Source: Saccharofermentans sp. (lineage in GTDB: Bacteria > Bacillota > Clostridia > Saccharofermentanales > Saccharofermentanaceae). Taken from it: 64,000 bases of DNA. Shown piece by piece: positions 1-8,074 of this stretch. The position numbers were made by a program, and so were the translations under genes. The stretch is taken from NCBI GenBank assembly GCA_024692235.1, contig JAILMW010000005.1, forward strand, positions 39,186 to 103,185. Direction: 5' to 3'. Numbering within the stretch: position 1 is the first letter of the stretch; every line of letters starts with the position of its first letter. Below the pieces are notes generated by a model. The model was not told the origin of the DNA. It searched no databases and worked only from the letters and a program-made list of their open reading frames with translations.

Positions 1-2
1 AT

Positions 3-1829
3 GCGATAAGTAAGGAGACATACGGCAATGTAGCCAGGTGTTACGCAGCCGGCATATTGGGCGATGTGACATACGACGGAGAGCTTAACGGAAGCTACGA
101 CTGCGATCCTGAGCTTAAGTATGTGATACTTAAGACTTCCGACAAGCTCGATATCGCTGATCTTAATAAAGGGATCTTCGATAACGGGGATGTCATGTAC
201 GGTTCTTTGGACGGTATGGAAGTATCCGGTGTCTTATGTGCTCAGGAAGGCTGGGAAGTCATGACCTATGCGTCCCGCATGCCTGTCTATCACGGCTTCA
301 TCGAATACAGAGCATCGGAAGATGTGACTTATTACGAGATAGATACCGCTATGGATCATATGGACGATAATGCTGATAAATACTATATTCTCTATGCCAT
401 AGATCACGGCGCTACGGAGGGGAGCATATTCGATGAAGCTCATTCCTGTGCGGCAGCACTGGCCTGGTGCTCCAAGTATGCGGTAGCTCTGATAATATTT
501 ACATTCCTTACCGGTTTGGCATTATTTGTCTTCCTTATGGCAGCTTCCAAGAAGACTTTATCATTCGATAATAAGATCCCGTATATTATCCTGTTTGGAC
601 TTACTGCCGGAGTGGAAATGATCCTTATAGCATGTGTAGGGGCAGTGTTCGAAGCATCACTTTATTTCCCTGCTGCCGTTATGCTGTCTTTGATGTTCAT
701 AGGCTTAGGCGCTCTGGTATTCGTGTACTTCTGCATGAATACCGCCACAAGGATCAAGGCTCATTCCTTTATGAGATATACTCTTCTTCATTATATTATG
801 CTTCCCTTAAGATCTCTTATCGGAAACATGAACGAGAATCTCTCTCTTACAGTCAAGGCGGTAATATTCTGCGGTGCTCTCGGCATAGTGCAGCTCCTGG
901 GACTTGTTTTCTTCCATGCCGACTACAGATTCGGCCTCTTCCTCTTTGTTATCTATAAGCTTATAGAACTGTCAGTCCTTATATGGGTCGTAATGCAGTT
1001 CGACCGAGTAAAGAAAGGTATGGCCATGGTAGCTTCAGGCAATACCGATGCTTCTATAGATACTTCTCATATGCTTCCTGCCTTTAAGTCACATGCAGCT
1101 GATATTACTAATGTAAGCGAAGGCATCAATAAGGCAGTAGAAGAGAGGATGAAGTCAGAGAGGATGAAGACGGAACTTATAACCAATGTCTCTCACGACA
1201 TAAAGACACCTCTTACATCCATAATCAACTACGTTGACCTTATGGAGAAGCACGGCACCGACGACCCCGAGATGCAGGAATACCTTGAGGTATTGGACAG
1301 GCAGTCGGACCGCCTTAAGAAGCTTATAGAAGATCTTATAGAAGCATCCAAGGCTTCTTCCGGAGCCATCGAAATGCAGATCGAGCCTGTTAACGTAAGT
1401 GTTCTTCTGTCTCAGGTAGAAGGAGAGTTCGAGGAGAAGCTTAAGAAGAAAGAACTTATCCCCGTAGTGACGGTACCCGAAGAAGAGCAGACGATAAAAG
1501 CAGACGGCAGATATCTCTGGAGAGTCATCGACAACTTAATGAGTAACATCTGTAAGTACACTATGCCTAACACGAGAGTATATGTTGACCTCATATCAAA
1601 AGGCGACACTTCTGAGATCTCCTTCAAGAACATATCTGCCACGGAGCTTAATATCTCCGCAGAAGAACTTACCGAGAGATTTGTAAGAGGAGATAAGTCA
1701 CGTAACACGGAAGGAAGCGGTCTTGGCTTATCCATCGCCAAGAGTCTTACGGAACACATGGGAGGCACCATGGATATCCACATAGACGGAGATCTTTTTA
1801 AGGTAACGCTTACCTTCCCGAAGGTGTAA
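3..1829 (+). CDS. Membrane sensor histidine kinase (5' partial)
   Basis: The reading frame is open to the left edge, so the N-terminus lies outside the window; 608 residues are visible. A first extracytoplasmic stretch of about 150 residues is followed by about five hydrophobic segments and a HAMP-like linker. The cytoplasmic kinase core has an H-box (NVSHDIKTPLTSI, His is the predicted phosphoacceptor), an N-box (RVIDNLMSNICKY) and a G-box (GSGLGLSIAKSL), that is HisKA plus HATPase_c. By family, it autophosphorylates on His and passes phosphate to a response regulator, which would be expected just upstream, outside the window. A TTG at 57 could be read as a start, but the frame continues in conserved-looking sequence to base 3, so truncation is preferred. 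The signal sensed is unknown. Confidence 0.9.
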   Translation, partial: AISKETYGNVARCYAAGILGDVTYDGELNGSYDCDPELKYVILKTSDKLDIADLNKGIFDNGDVMYGSLDGMEVSGVLCAQEGWEVMTYASRMPVYHGFIEYRASEDVTYYEIDTAMDHMDDNADKYYILYAIDHGATEGSIFDEAHSCAAALAWCSKYAVALIIFTFLTGLALFVFLMAASKKTLSFDNKIPYIILFGLTAGVEMILIACVGAVFEASLYFPAAVMLSLMFIGLGALVFVYFCMNTATRIKAHSFMRYTLLHYIMLPLRSLIGNMNENLSLTVKAVIFCGALGIVQLLGLVFFHADYRFGLFLFVIYKLIELSVLIWVVMQFDRVKKGMAMVASGNTDASIDTSHMLPAFKSHAADITNVSEGINKAVEERMKSERMKTELITNVSHDIKTPLTSIINYVDLMEKHGTDDPEMQEYLEVLDRQSDRLKKLIEDLIEASKASSGAIEMQIEPVNVSVLLSQVEGEFEEKLKKKELIPVVTVPEEEQTIKADGRYLWRVIDNLMSNICKYTMPNTRVYVDLISKGDTSEISFKNISATELNISAEELTERFVRGDKSRNTEGSGLGLSIAKSLTEHMGGTMDIHIDGDLFKVTLTFPKV

Positions 1830-1853
1830 ACACAAAGTAACAAAAGAGACTGG

Positions 1854-1888
1854 AGCCGCGCTCATCAAGCGTGGCTCTTGCTTTTTCT
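1854..1888 (+). terminator. Rho-independent terminator after the kinase gene
   Basis: Arms AGCCGCGCT (1854-1862) and AGCGTGGCT (1868-1876) pair with one G-T wobble across a 5-base loop and are followed by a T-rich tail. It sits 24 bp after the kinase stop. Confidence 0.75.
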
Positions 1889-1923
1889 GTAGTTTGTCGG
1901 GTGTTTGAGCGTAATTATTTCGA

Positions 1924-1952
1924 TTGCCAGAGCCTTTCGTAATAAGTAAAAT
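1924..1952 (+). promoter_or_regulatory. Sigma-A-type promoter of the lipoprotein pair
   Basis: TTGCCA (1924-1929), a 17-base spacer and TAAAAT (1947-1952) lie 33 bp before the ATG at 1985, after the kinase terminator. It probably drives both 1985-3421 and 3432-4586. Confidence 0.55.
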
Positions 1953-1984
1953 ATCCTTATCATTTTGATGAGGGGTATAAAGTT

Positions 1985-3421
1985 ATGAAGAGAACGAAGC
2001 TCATTGCTGTCCTTTTGGCGGCGGCAATGCTCGCATCCTGCGGCAAGGTTCCTGCTGAGGAGACAACAGAAGAAACTGCCAAAGAGGTAACGGAAGAGAC
2101 GACTGAAGAAGAGGCGACCGACGAGGAAGAAGAGACTGCTTCGTCTGCTCCTGCAGATGCCGTAACGGATATAAGCGAGTTCTCATCGCTCACACCCGGA
2201 TCTCTCTTTATCTTCGGAGAATACGAGGGTGAACCCATAGAGTGGATCGTTCTCGAGAACGAGGCGGATGAGATCTACTGCCTGTCCAGGGAAATCGTAT
2301 CACAGCAGCCTTACGAAGCAGACGGTAACGTACTGCTCTGGAACGATTCGACTTTATGCTATTGGCTCAACAGCACATTCTTCGAGGAAGCTTTTACTGA
2401 TGAAGAGAAGGTCCGTATAGAACGTGCTTCCGATACGATCGCTCCCGAAGTATCTTCGGACTACAGGATCTATCTTCTGAACAGGCTCGATTTCAGTGCT
2501 TACAGGGATATCTTCGAGCAGTATCCCGTAGGTCAGTACTGGTGGCTCAGATCAAGAGGAGACAATGCAACGGGTGTGGCTGATTGCTGTAATACATCAG
2601 GCGATCTCTGCTTCGACTGCATATCCTGTTCTGCAGGCTCCGGTGTCAGACCCGTAATGACGATCTATATCGGAGATGACGAAGACAGGCTCGATCCCGA
2701 AGCGCTGATCCCGCTTCCCGAACCAACACCGATCCCGACACCTTCTCCTACGCCTACTCCTGTTCCGGAAGTAACATCGTATTTTGATGGTCTTGTTACT
2801 ACGGAATATACGGATCTGGGAACAAGTTACAGATTCCCTCATATCAACATCGATACGGATGAGATCAATTCCCTTAATCAGAAGATCAGGGACGATTTAT
2901 ATGTCTGGGACGACGGAACCGTTATGGAAAACCCGGTATATACATCTCTGAAGTTCAGTGTCTACCATTACTTTGACGGCATCTATTCTGTCGTTATCGA
3001 CTACAACTACGACGGATGGGGCGGTTACTACGAGGCATATACCTTCAATTCCGAAGGACATATCCTCACATCGGATGAGGTGCTCGCTCTTGCAGGTCTT
3101 ACGTCAGACGGATTCTATGAAGCAGCGGCAGATGCGACGCAGACATATATCAATGAGACTTTTACCGGTGAAGACGGCGTAGCTCCCGCAGCCGATCATG
3201 CACCCAATCCTGACTGGTCGGGATACGGTGAGTTCAGTATGGCCATGGAGGAAGATTTCTCGCACGATGTCCTTAACGTAAACATGACAATGTTCTTCGA
3301 TAACGACGGCAACTTCATCATCGTTCAGCCCATAATGGCTGTCGCCGATCCTCACGACTGCGAGCCTTTCATCACGGTTCCCGGCGGTCAGAGAGTTGAT
3401 ATATCAGTCGGACGTGACTAA
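1985..3421 (+). CDS. Secreted lipoprotein, DUF6273-like plus RsiV/DUF3298-like domains
   Basis: The N-terminus has a lipoprotein signal peptide with lipobox LASC, so the mature protein should be lipid-anchored on the outer face of the membrane. A Glu/Thr-rich linker (about residues 25-65) leads to a domain (about 70-230) containing FGEYEGEPIEWIVLE and repeated Trp/aromatic positions, which resembles DUF6273. A proline-rich TPTPSPTPTP linker (about 245-260) precedes a C-terminal domain (about 265-478) resembling the DUF3298/RsiV sensory domain. No enzyme active site is visible. The next gene, also a lipoprotein, starts 10 bp downstream, so the two are probably co-transcribed. The function is unknown; a cell-surface sensing or binding role is inference. 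Confidence 0.75.
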   Translation: MKRTKLIAVLLAAAMLASCGKVPAEETTEETAKEVTEETTEEEATDEEEETASSAPADAVTDISEFSSLTPGSLFIFGEYEGEPIEWIVLENEADEIYCLSREIVSQQPYEADGNVLLWNDSTLCYWLNSTFFEEAFTDEEKVRIERASDTIAPEVSSDYRIYLLNRLDFSAYRDIFEQYPVGQYWWLRSRGDNATGVADCCNTSGDLCFDCISCSAGSGVRPVMTIYIGDDEDRLDPEALIPLPEPTPIPTPSPTPTPVPEVTSYFDGLVTTEYTDLGTSYRFPHINIDTDEINSLNQKIRDDLYVWDDGTVMENPVYTSLKFSVYHYFDGIYSVVIDYNYDGWGGYYEAYTFNSEGHILTSDEVLALAGLTSDGFYEAAADATQTYINETFTGEDGVAPAADHAPNPDWSGYGEFSMAMEEDFSHDVLNVNMTMFFDNDGNFIIVQPIMAVADPHDCEPFITVPGGQRVDISVGRD

Positions 3422-3431
3422 AGGAGTGTAT

Positions 3432-4586
3432 ATGAAAAGGAAGGCTATCATCGCGCTGCTCCTAGCAGCATCAGTGCTCGTATCCTGCAGTAAGGCTACG
3501 GAAGAGAGCGAGAGTACCGCGATAAGTATAAGGGAGCTTCCTTCGCAAGAGTCTACTGAAGTGACTTCAAGTGAGACTTCAGAAGAGGTGACAGGAGCTT
3601 CTTCTGACGCGTCGGAGACTACTGTAGAGCCTACTTTCGCAGAGCCTGCCCCTATAGATGATCCTTTCGCTGCTAATGCCAGTCTTTACGATGTTAACGG
3701 CGAGCTTCCCTGCTTCGGTAATCTTACTCCCGAAGAGTACGAATACTTCAGCAGCATCTACGGCAAGAGTACGTACGACTGCTTGTTCCTGACAGAACAG
3801 CCGGAGCCTGTCGCTTACTGTGGTTTTCTTGTAGCGAATTTTGACGGTCCCGAGAATGCATACTTAAGGCATGTCTTACCTTATCCTATCAATCCCTCTT
3901 CGGTGGAATCCGATGAGCCTGCGGATATCATGTATGCTCCGGCTTCCGACGTCAACACGGCTTTCACGGATGTTCTCGGTATCGATACGGATGGCTTGCG
4001 CCTTAATCCTTTTACGACAGTGGAACATGACGGAGTTCCATGTGTCTGCTATTCAACGGGTAGCGGCATGGGTCCTAATATTCACTTTGTGCTCCTGGGA
4101 GGTAACGTTGTCGAGAACGATTACTATCTCTGTTTTGAAGAGACGAACGGCAGTAATTTTGCAGGTGTTTCCATAGCTCACTTTGTTCGCGGCGAAGACG
4201 GGTCTTTCACGTTGGTGGGCTGCAGATATACCGACAGATGGACTACGGGAAGCCCCAGGGTCATCTCGGATGAGACGGAGATCGCAGCGCAGGATATCGA
4301 GATAGATGTATTAAGCACATCTTACGATGTTCAGGGAATGACACGTTACTACACGTGGGGACCGAATGCGGATCAGGCTATGGCTTCCGATGCTTTTGCA
4401 CTGGAGCTGCTGCGTGATACTTACTATGCACATCACGGTTGTATCTTCTCTGATCCTTATGTGCAGACTTATTTTGATTCCAGAGCATGGTATACGGGGA
4501 CAACACCTGAAGCGCAGTTTACGCCATATAACCTCAATGCAGTCGAAGATACCAATGTTGCTACTATCGAGAGCATGATGAGTTAA
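3432..4586 (+). CDS. Secreted lipoprotein with C-terminal YARHG domain
   Basis: The start at 3432 is chosen because AAGGAG lies at 3421-3426 and the protein then begins MKRKAIIALLLAASVLVSC, a clean lipoprotein signal peptide. An in-frame ATG at 3396 would sit inside the previous gene. A Ser/Thr/Glu-rich linker follows the Cys. The central part is not recognised. The C-terminus has the YARHG signature in variant form (LLRDTYYAHHGCIFSDPYVQ, then a DSRAWY box). YARHG domains are extracellular modules of Clostridia and other bacteria with no assigned catalytic role. It lies 10 bp after another lipoprotein gene, so a shared surface job is likely but undefined. Confidence 0.8.
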   Translation: MKRKAIIALLLAASVLVSCSKATEESESTAISIRELPSQESTEVTSSETSEEVTGASSDASETTVEPTFAEPAPIDDPFAANASLYDVNGELPCFGNLTPEEYEYFSSIYGKSTYDCLFLTEQPEPVAYCGFLVANFDGPENAYLRHVLPYPINPSSVESDEPADIMYAPASDVNTAFTDVLGIDTDGLRLNPFTTVEHDGVPCVCYSTGSGMGPNIHFVLLGGNVVENDYYLCFEETNGSNFAGVSIAHFVRGEDGSFTLVGCRYTDRWTTGSPRVISDETEIAAQDIEIDVLSTSYDVQGMTRYYTWGPNADQAMASDAFALELLRDTYYAHHGCIFSDPYVQTYFDSRAWYTGTTPEAQFTPYNLNAVEDTNVATIESMMS

Positions 4587-4592
4587 TGAGAG

Positions 4593-4621
4593 TTTTTACT
4601 GAAGGCGTTACCATGTATAAT
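4593..4621 (+). promoter_or_regulatory. Probable promoter of the membrane-protein gene
   Basis: TATAAT (4616-4621) is preceded at 17 bp by a weak TTTTTA hexamer (4593-4598) and directly by TG. Its position makes the ATG at 4629 too close to the transcription start and favours the ATG at 4656. Confidence 0.4.
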
Positions 4622-4655
4622 CACAGTTATGATCTTAGCGAAAGGAACGGTTGCT

Positions 4656-5894
4656 ATGAAGTCAAGATCTGACAAGAGTACTATAGTCAAAACGGCAGTT
4701 CTGTTGCTGGTGAGTTTTGTTGTATTTATCGTTTTATTCTGGAGACTGGTAGTCGAATATCCGGGACCGGGCGGAAACTATTTCTCGGATATATGCGAGC
4801 ACCTGCTCCACGGTAAGACTTACGGAATTCACATTATGAAAGGTGAATTTTGTCTGACGCTCCTGATTGATGACCTGCTTTTGAGCCTCGGATCTGCAGG
4901 CGCATGGCTGGTAGCGGCTCATCTTGCACTGATCGTGATCTTGGAGATAGTATTCGGATGTATGCTGATAAAGAAGATAGTTCCTGAAGGAAATGTCTTT
5001 ACCATGAGCGTGCTGTCACTGTGTTGTCTTATGGTGATCCCGATCTTTGTTCCTCTATTCAACCGCCATATGTACGGAACCTTTGTAGGCAACTGCTGGC
5101 ACAATGAAAACTACCACGGTATGCGCGCATTCAGTGTGCTTCTTCTGGTATTCCTTTTTGACCTTATTGATGATTATCTTAAGAAATTTAATATCAAGCA
5201 GATGATCGTATTCGCGCTTCTTCTGTCGATAATCAATGCCATTAAGCCGAATTTTATACTGGGATTTGCGCCCGCTTTACTTGTTATGATGATCGCGGAT
5301 ATCATAAGATCAAAGGGGGAGGGCTTCTTCCGCTGGGTCATGTTCGGAATGTCAGTACTGATATCTCTTCCTATCCTTTTATGGCAGTATTTTGTCGCCT
5401 TCGATACGTCTGTAGAGACGTCTGAAGGTGTTAGCCTGATATTTGTTGTAGGAGACTACTTTAAGCTTTATGCTCATCCGATCCTTGATTTCTTTACGGG
5501 AATGGCTTTTCCTCTGTCAATGCTGATCCTGTTCAGACGTGAATTCTTCGGGAACAGATTCTATAAGCTCTGCATGGGCGGATTTGTCGTTGCATTCCTG
5601 GAGATGTTCTTTATAGCTGAATCGGGTGAGAGATTCGTCGACGGTAATATGGGATGGGGGTTGCAGTTCTTTATCTATCTTATGTTCCTTTTGGGTATCG
5701 CTGAGTACTACAGATATGTTTTGGCATATATGTCCGACAGAAAGCGCGGACAGTCCATTTCTTCTTATCTTCAAACAAAGCCCGAAGGTTCCGTTAAAGT
5801 GTTGGTACCGGGATTATTGTTCTTTATCCACTTGGCATTCGGTGTCATGTATTTTGCGATAGTTTATACCGGAGTTACGGGATATCTGGTCTGA
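4656..5894 (+). CDS. Polytopic membrane protein, possibly glycosyltransferase-C-like
   Basis: A 412-residue protein with about nine to ten hydrophobic segments and short charged loops. The start at 4656 has AAAGGA about 9 bp upstream; the earlier in-frame ATG at 4629 lies next to the promoter. The first extracellular loop carries an acidic YFSDICEHLLHG stretch, and a later loop reads CWHNENYHGMR followed by INAIKPNF, a pattern recalling polyprenyl-phosphate-dependent GT-C membrane enzymes. No catalytic assignment can be made. The gene stands alone between a promoter and a small terminator. It could equally be a polysaccharide export or modification protein. Confidence 0.7.
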   Translation: MKSRSDKSTIVKTAVLLLVSFVVFIVLFWRLVVEYPGPGGNYFSDICEHLLHGKTYGIHIMKGEFCLTLLIDDLLLSLGSAGAWLVAAHLALIVILEIVFGCMLIKKIVPEGNVFTMSVLSLCCLMVIPIFVPLFNRHMYGTFVGNCWHNENYHGMRAFSVLLLVFLFDLIDDYLKKFNIKQMIVFALLLSIINAIKPNFILGFAPALLVMMIADIIRSKGEGFFRWVMFGMSVLISLPILLWQYFVAFDTSVETSEGVSLIFVVGDYFKLYAHPILDFFTGMAFPLSMLILFRREFFGNRFYKLCMGGFVVAFLEMFFIAESGERFVDGNMGWGLQFFIYLMFLLGIAEYYRYVLAYMSDRKRGQSISSYLQTKPEGSVKVLVPGLLFFIHLAFGVMYFAIVYTGVTGYLV

Positions 5895-5911
5895 TGTCTT
5901 TGTCGAAAATT

Positions 5912-5934
5912 GTCGTTTTTTGACGACTTTTTTG
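5912..5934 (+). terminator. Short hairpin terminator
   Basis: GTCGT (5912-5916) and ACGAC (5923-5927) form a 5-bp stem directly followed by six T residues, 18 bp after the membrane-protein stop. The stem is short, so strength is uncertain. Confidence 0.5.
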
Positions 5935-5998
5935 TCCCAATTCACGAGCCTTTTCCTATACAGTATCAGCAGATACCAATGGAGGGAGGTATACTGCC

Positions 5999-6817
5999 GT
6001 GGATATGATTAGTCGCTTGCCGACATCGTTTTTGAGAGCAAGGTTGGAACTGTTAGAAGAAAGACTTGAAAGCATGCCGATCATACGGGTCGGGAAGCAT
6101 AGGAATGTACCCATCATTAGAGAGTATTACATCGAAAACGGTGTTAAGAAACACAGGGAACATCTCTTATCATCAGTGGCAAGTCACGAATTATTGAAGA
6201 AGGCAAAATACAGAGAAGGGTTGTTGCTCGCAAAAAAGCAGATAATCAATTGTCTTGTTACTGCCGGTGGTTCTAGCGAATCAATAAGCTCACAAGAGAG
6301 CGGCAAATTCGGTCTGGATTTTTGGAATGCATTGATGCCGTGCTCTCTTGAAGCTCCAACGGATAGCAGTTATCTGCATTGTGGATATAGGATGCGTTCA
6401 CGAGGAGAAGTTATGATAGCGCAGGTGCTGGATTCGTTGGGGCTTGAGTATAAGTATGAACCCGAGGTCATTGTTGGCGGCGAGACGTACTATCCGGATT
6501 TTGCCGTGTGGTTCCCCGAGTTCGGCAGATGCATATTTATTGAATTCCTTGGGATGCTCGACAGGCAGAATTATGCATACAAAAACGGGATCAAGATCGC
6601 TAACTATCTGAATGCCGGGATGGTTATCAACAGAGATATACTCATCTTTTGCGGGACCAAGAACAGTATGCCTACGGCTGACGAGATAGCGGAGGATATT
6701 ATTGCGTTGATAACCAAGTTTTGCAGGATGTATTCGTCATGTAACCAGATGGGAAGAGAAAGTACACCTAGTTGTACGCTTTTGAGCTCAAAACCCGTAC
6801 AAGGTATTGTACTATGA
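5999..6817 (+). CDS. PD-(D/E)XK nuclease-fold-like protein
   Basis: The GTG at 5999 is preceded by GGAGGGAGG (5981-5989) at good spacing. The N-terminal half (about 1-110) is basic and may bind nucleic acid. The C-terminal half has the order expected of a PD-(D/E)XK fold: RSRGEVMIAQVLDSLGLEY (helix with Glu), YEPEV, then YYPDFAVW (the Asp of the PD motif) and CIFIEFLG. The usual motif-III Lys is absent: E-F-L is seen where E-X-K is expected, so activity is doubtful or uses a migrated residue (K in the following YKNG is possible). No methylase or partner gene is adjacent, so it is not an obvious restriction system. Its last codons overlap the first of several GTAC-centred dyads. Confidence 0.6.
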   Translation: MDMISRLPTSFLRARLELLEERLESMPIIRVGKHRNVPIIREYYIENGVKKHREHLLSSVASHELLKKAKYREGLLLAKKQIINCLVTAGGSSESISSQESGKFGLDFWNALMPCSLEAPTDSSYLHCGYRMRSRGEVMIAQVLDSLGLEYKYEPEVIVGGETYYPDFAVWFPEFGRCIFIEFLGMLDRQNYAYKNGIKIANYLNAGMVINRDILIFCGTKNSMPTADEIAEDIIALITKFCRMYSSCNQMGRESTPSCTLLSSKPVQGIVL

Positions 6818-6875
6818 TGGTTTTTCCTATCTTGATGTACATCTTTTGAAAGAAAAAACGTACATCAAGGTGTAC
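6797..6875. repeat. Cluster of GTAC-centred inverted repeats
   Basis: In 80 bp there are: GTACAA-4-TTGTAC (6797-6812), the perfect palindrome GATGTACATC (6834-6843), a longer pair CTTGATGTAC (6831-6840) with GTACATCAAG (6860-6869), and GTACA-6-TGTAC (6860-6875). GTACAAGG also occurs twice directly (6797, 6872). None is followed by a T-run on the plus strand, so they are not simple terminators. Confidence 0.7.
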
Positions 6876-6881
6876 AAGGGC

Positions 6882-6919
6882 AAAAAAACACCGCCCGGGG
6901 GAATGCCCTGAGCGGTGTT
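6882..6919 (-). terminator. Terminator of the CobW gene pair
   Basis: On the minus strand the stem AACACCGC (6912-6919 read in reverse) and GCGGTGTT (6887-6894) closes a C/G-rich loop and runs into a stretch of T residues (A-run at 6882-6888 on the plus strand). It lies 20 bp beyond the stop of 6940-8049. Confidence 0.8.
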
Positions 6920-6939
6920 AGTATATTTGCGGGTGAATA

Positions 6940-8049
6940 TCAGATTCCGAAGAGTTCTTTGACCTTATCCTTGTCAACGTCCGCACCGATAACGCAGAGC
7001 TTACCGGTTACATCTGCAGCACCAGTCCTGACGTCTGCTTCACCGGGTACGAAGTCGAAGTGGATCCACTTGCCGTCTTCGCCTGCGACGATGCCCTTAG
7101 CTCTTAAGATCATGCCGTAATCGCCGTTATCGAGCTTCTCAAGAGCAGCCTTGATGCCTTCCTCGGTGAAGGATCTTGAAGTCTCGAATCCGATGCTGTC
7201 GAATACTTCGTCAGCGTGGTGATGACCTTCGTGATCATGGTCGTGACAACCGCATGTGCAATCTTCGCCGTGATCGTGGTGGTGATGCTCATGATCATGC
7301 TCGTGCTCATGGTCATGATGGTGTTCGTGTTCGTCATGATCATGCTCGTGCTCGTGCTCATGGTCATGATGGTGATGCTCATGATCGTGATCATGATGAT
7401 GGTGGTGATGCTCATGCTCCTCAGCTTCAAGAAGAGCTGCTGCCATATCTGCGGCAGTAAGAGGGCTCTCGATAGCCTTGAGGATCTGTACTCCGGAGAG
7501 GAGCTCCCAGGGAGTGGTGATTACCTGAGAGTGGTCATTTATGCCCTTTATAAGCTCTACTGCCTGATCGAGCTTCTCCTGGCGGATGTTGCCTGTCCTG
7601 GAGAGGATGATGGTACCTGCATACTTGATCTGGTTTTCGTAGAACTCAGCAAAGTTCTTGAGGTAGATCTTGCACTTGGATGCGTCGATAACTGTTACAG
7701 TACCGCAGATCTCCGTGCCTTCAACCTTCTTAACTGCTGCTACTACGTCGGAGAGCTTACCTACACCTGAGGGTTCGATAAGGATACGGTCGGGAGCGTA
7801 CTTGTCTATTACTTCCTTGAGGGCTGTTCCGAAGTCACCTACAAGGGAGCAGCAGATGCAGCCGGAGTTCATCTCCGTGATCTCGATGCCTGACTCCTTA
7901 AGGAATCCGCCGTCTATACCGATCTGTCCGAACTCATTCTCGATAAGGACGATCTTCTGACCGTTATATCCGTCTGCGATGAGCTTCTTGATGAGTGTTG
8001 TCTTACCGGCGCCTAAGAAGCCGGAAAAGATGTCTACCTTTGTTGCCAT
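6940..8049 (-). CDS. CobW/COG0523 GTPase with His-rich metal-binding tract
   Basis: A G3E-family P-loop GTPase of 369 residues. The Walker A is GFLGAGKTT (residues 10-18), the COG0523 metal motif CxCC is at residues 64-67 (GCICC), and IEPSGVG (about 91-97) is the next switch region. Residues about 211-281 are an extreme His/Asp/Glu tract including CTCGC, a likely Zn/Ni/Co reservoir. The C-terminal CobW_C domain closes the protein. Members act as metal chaperones or insertases, often for zinc under depletion; the metal here is not determinable. The start at 8049 is set by GAAGGAA upstream; longer in-frame readings enter the preceding gene. It lies 25 bp after the second GTPase gene, as an operon. 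Confidence 0.9.
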   Translation of the reverse strand: MATKVDIFSGFLGAGKTTLIKKLIADGYNGQKIVLIENEFGQIGIDGGFLKESGIEITEMNSGCICCSLVGDFGTALKEVIDKYAPDRILIEPSGVGKLSDVVAAVKKVEGTEICGTVTVIDASKCKIYLKNFAEFYENQIKYAGTIILSRTGNIRQEKLDQAVELIKGINDHSQVITTPWELLSGVQILKAIESPLTAADMAAALLEAEEHEHHHHHHDHDHEHHHHDHEHEHEHDHDEHEHHHDHEHEHDHEHHHHDHGEDCTCGCHDHDHEGHHHADEVFDSIGFETSRSFTEEGIKAALEKLDNGDYGMILRAKGIVAGEDGKWIHFDFVPGEADVRTGAADVTGKLCVIGADVDKDKVKELFGI

Positions 8050-8074
8050 ATATATTCCTTCTTTCTGAAAATTA

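Noticed and set aside
7216..7770. A 184-codon plus-strand frame with hydrophobic repeats opposite the His-rich tract
   Set aside because: It is the antisense reading of the repeated His codons of the CobW gene (CAT/CAC become ATG/GTG). It has no ribosome site, and the minus-strand protein is clearly real.
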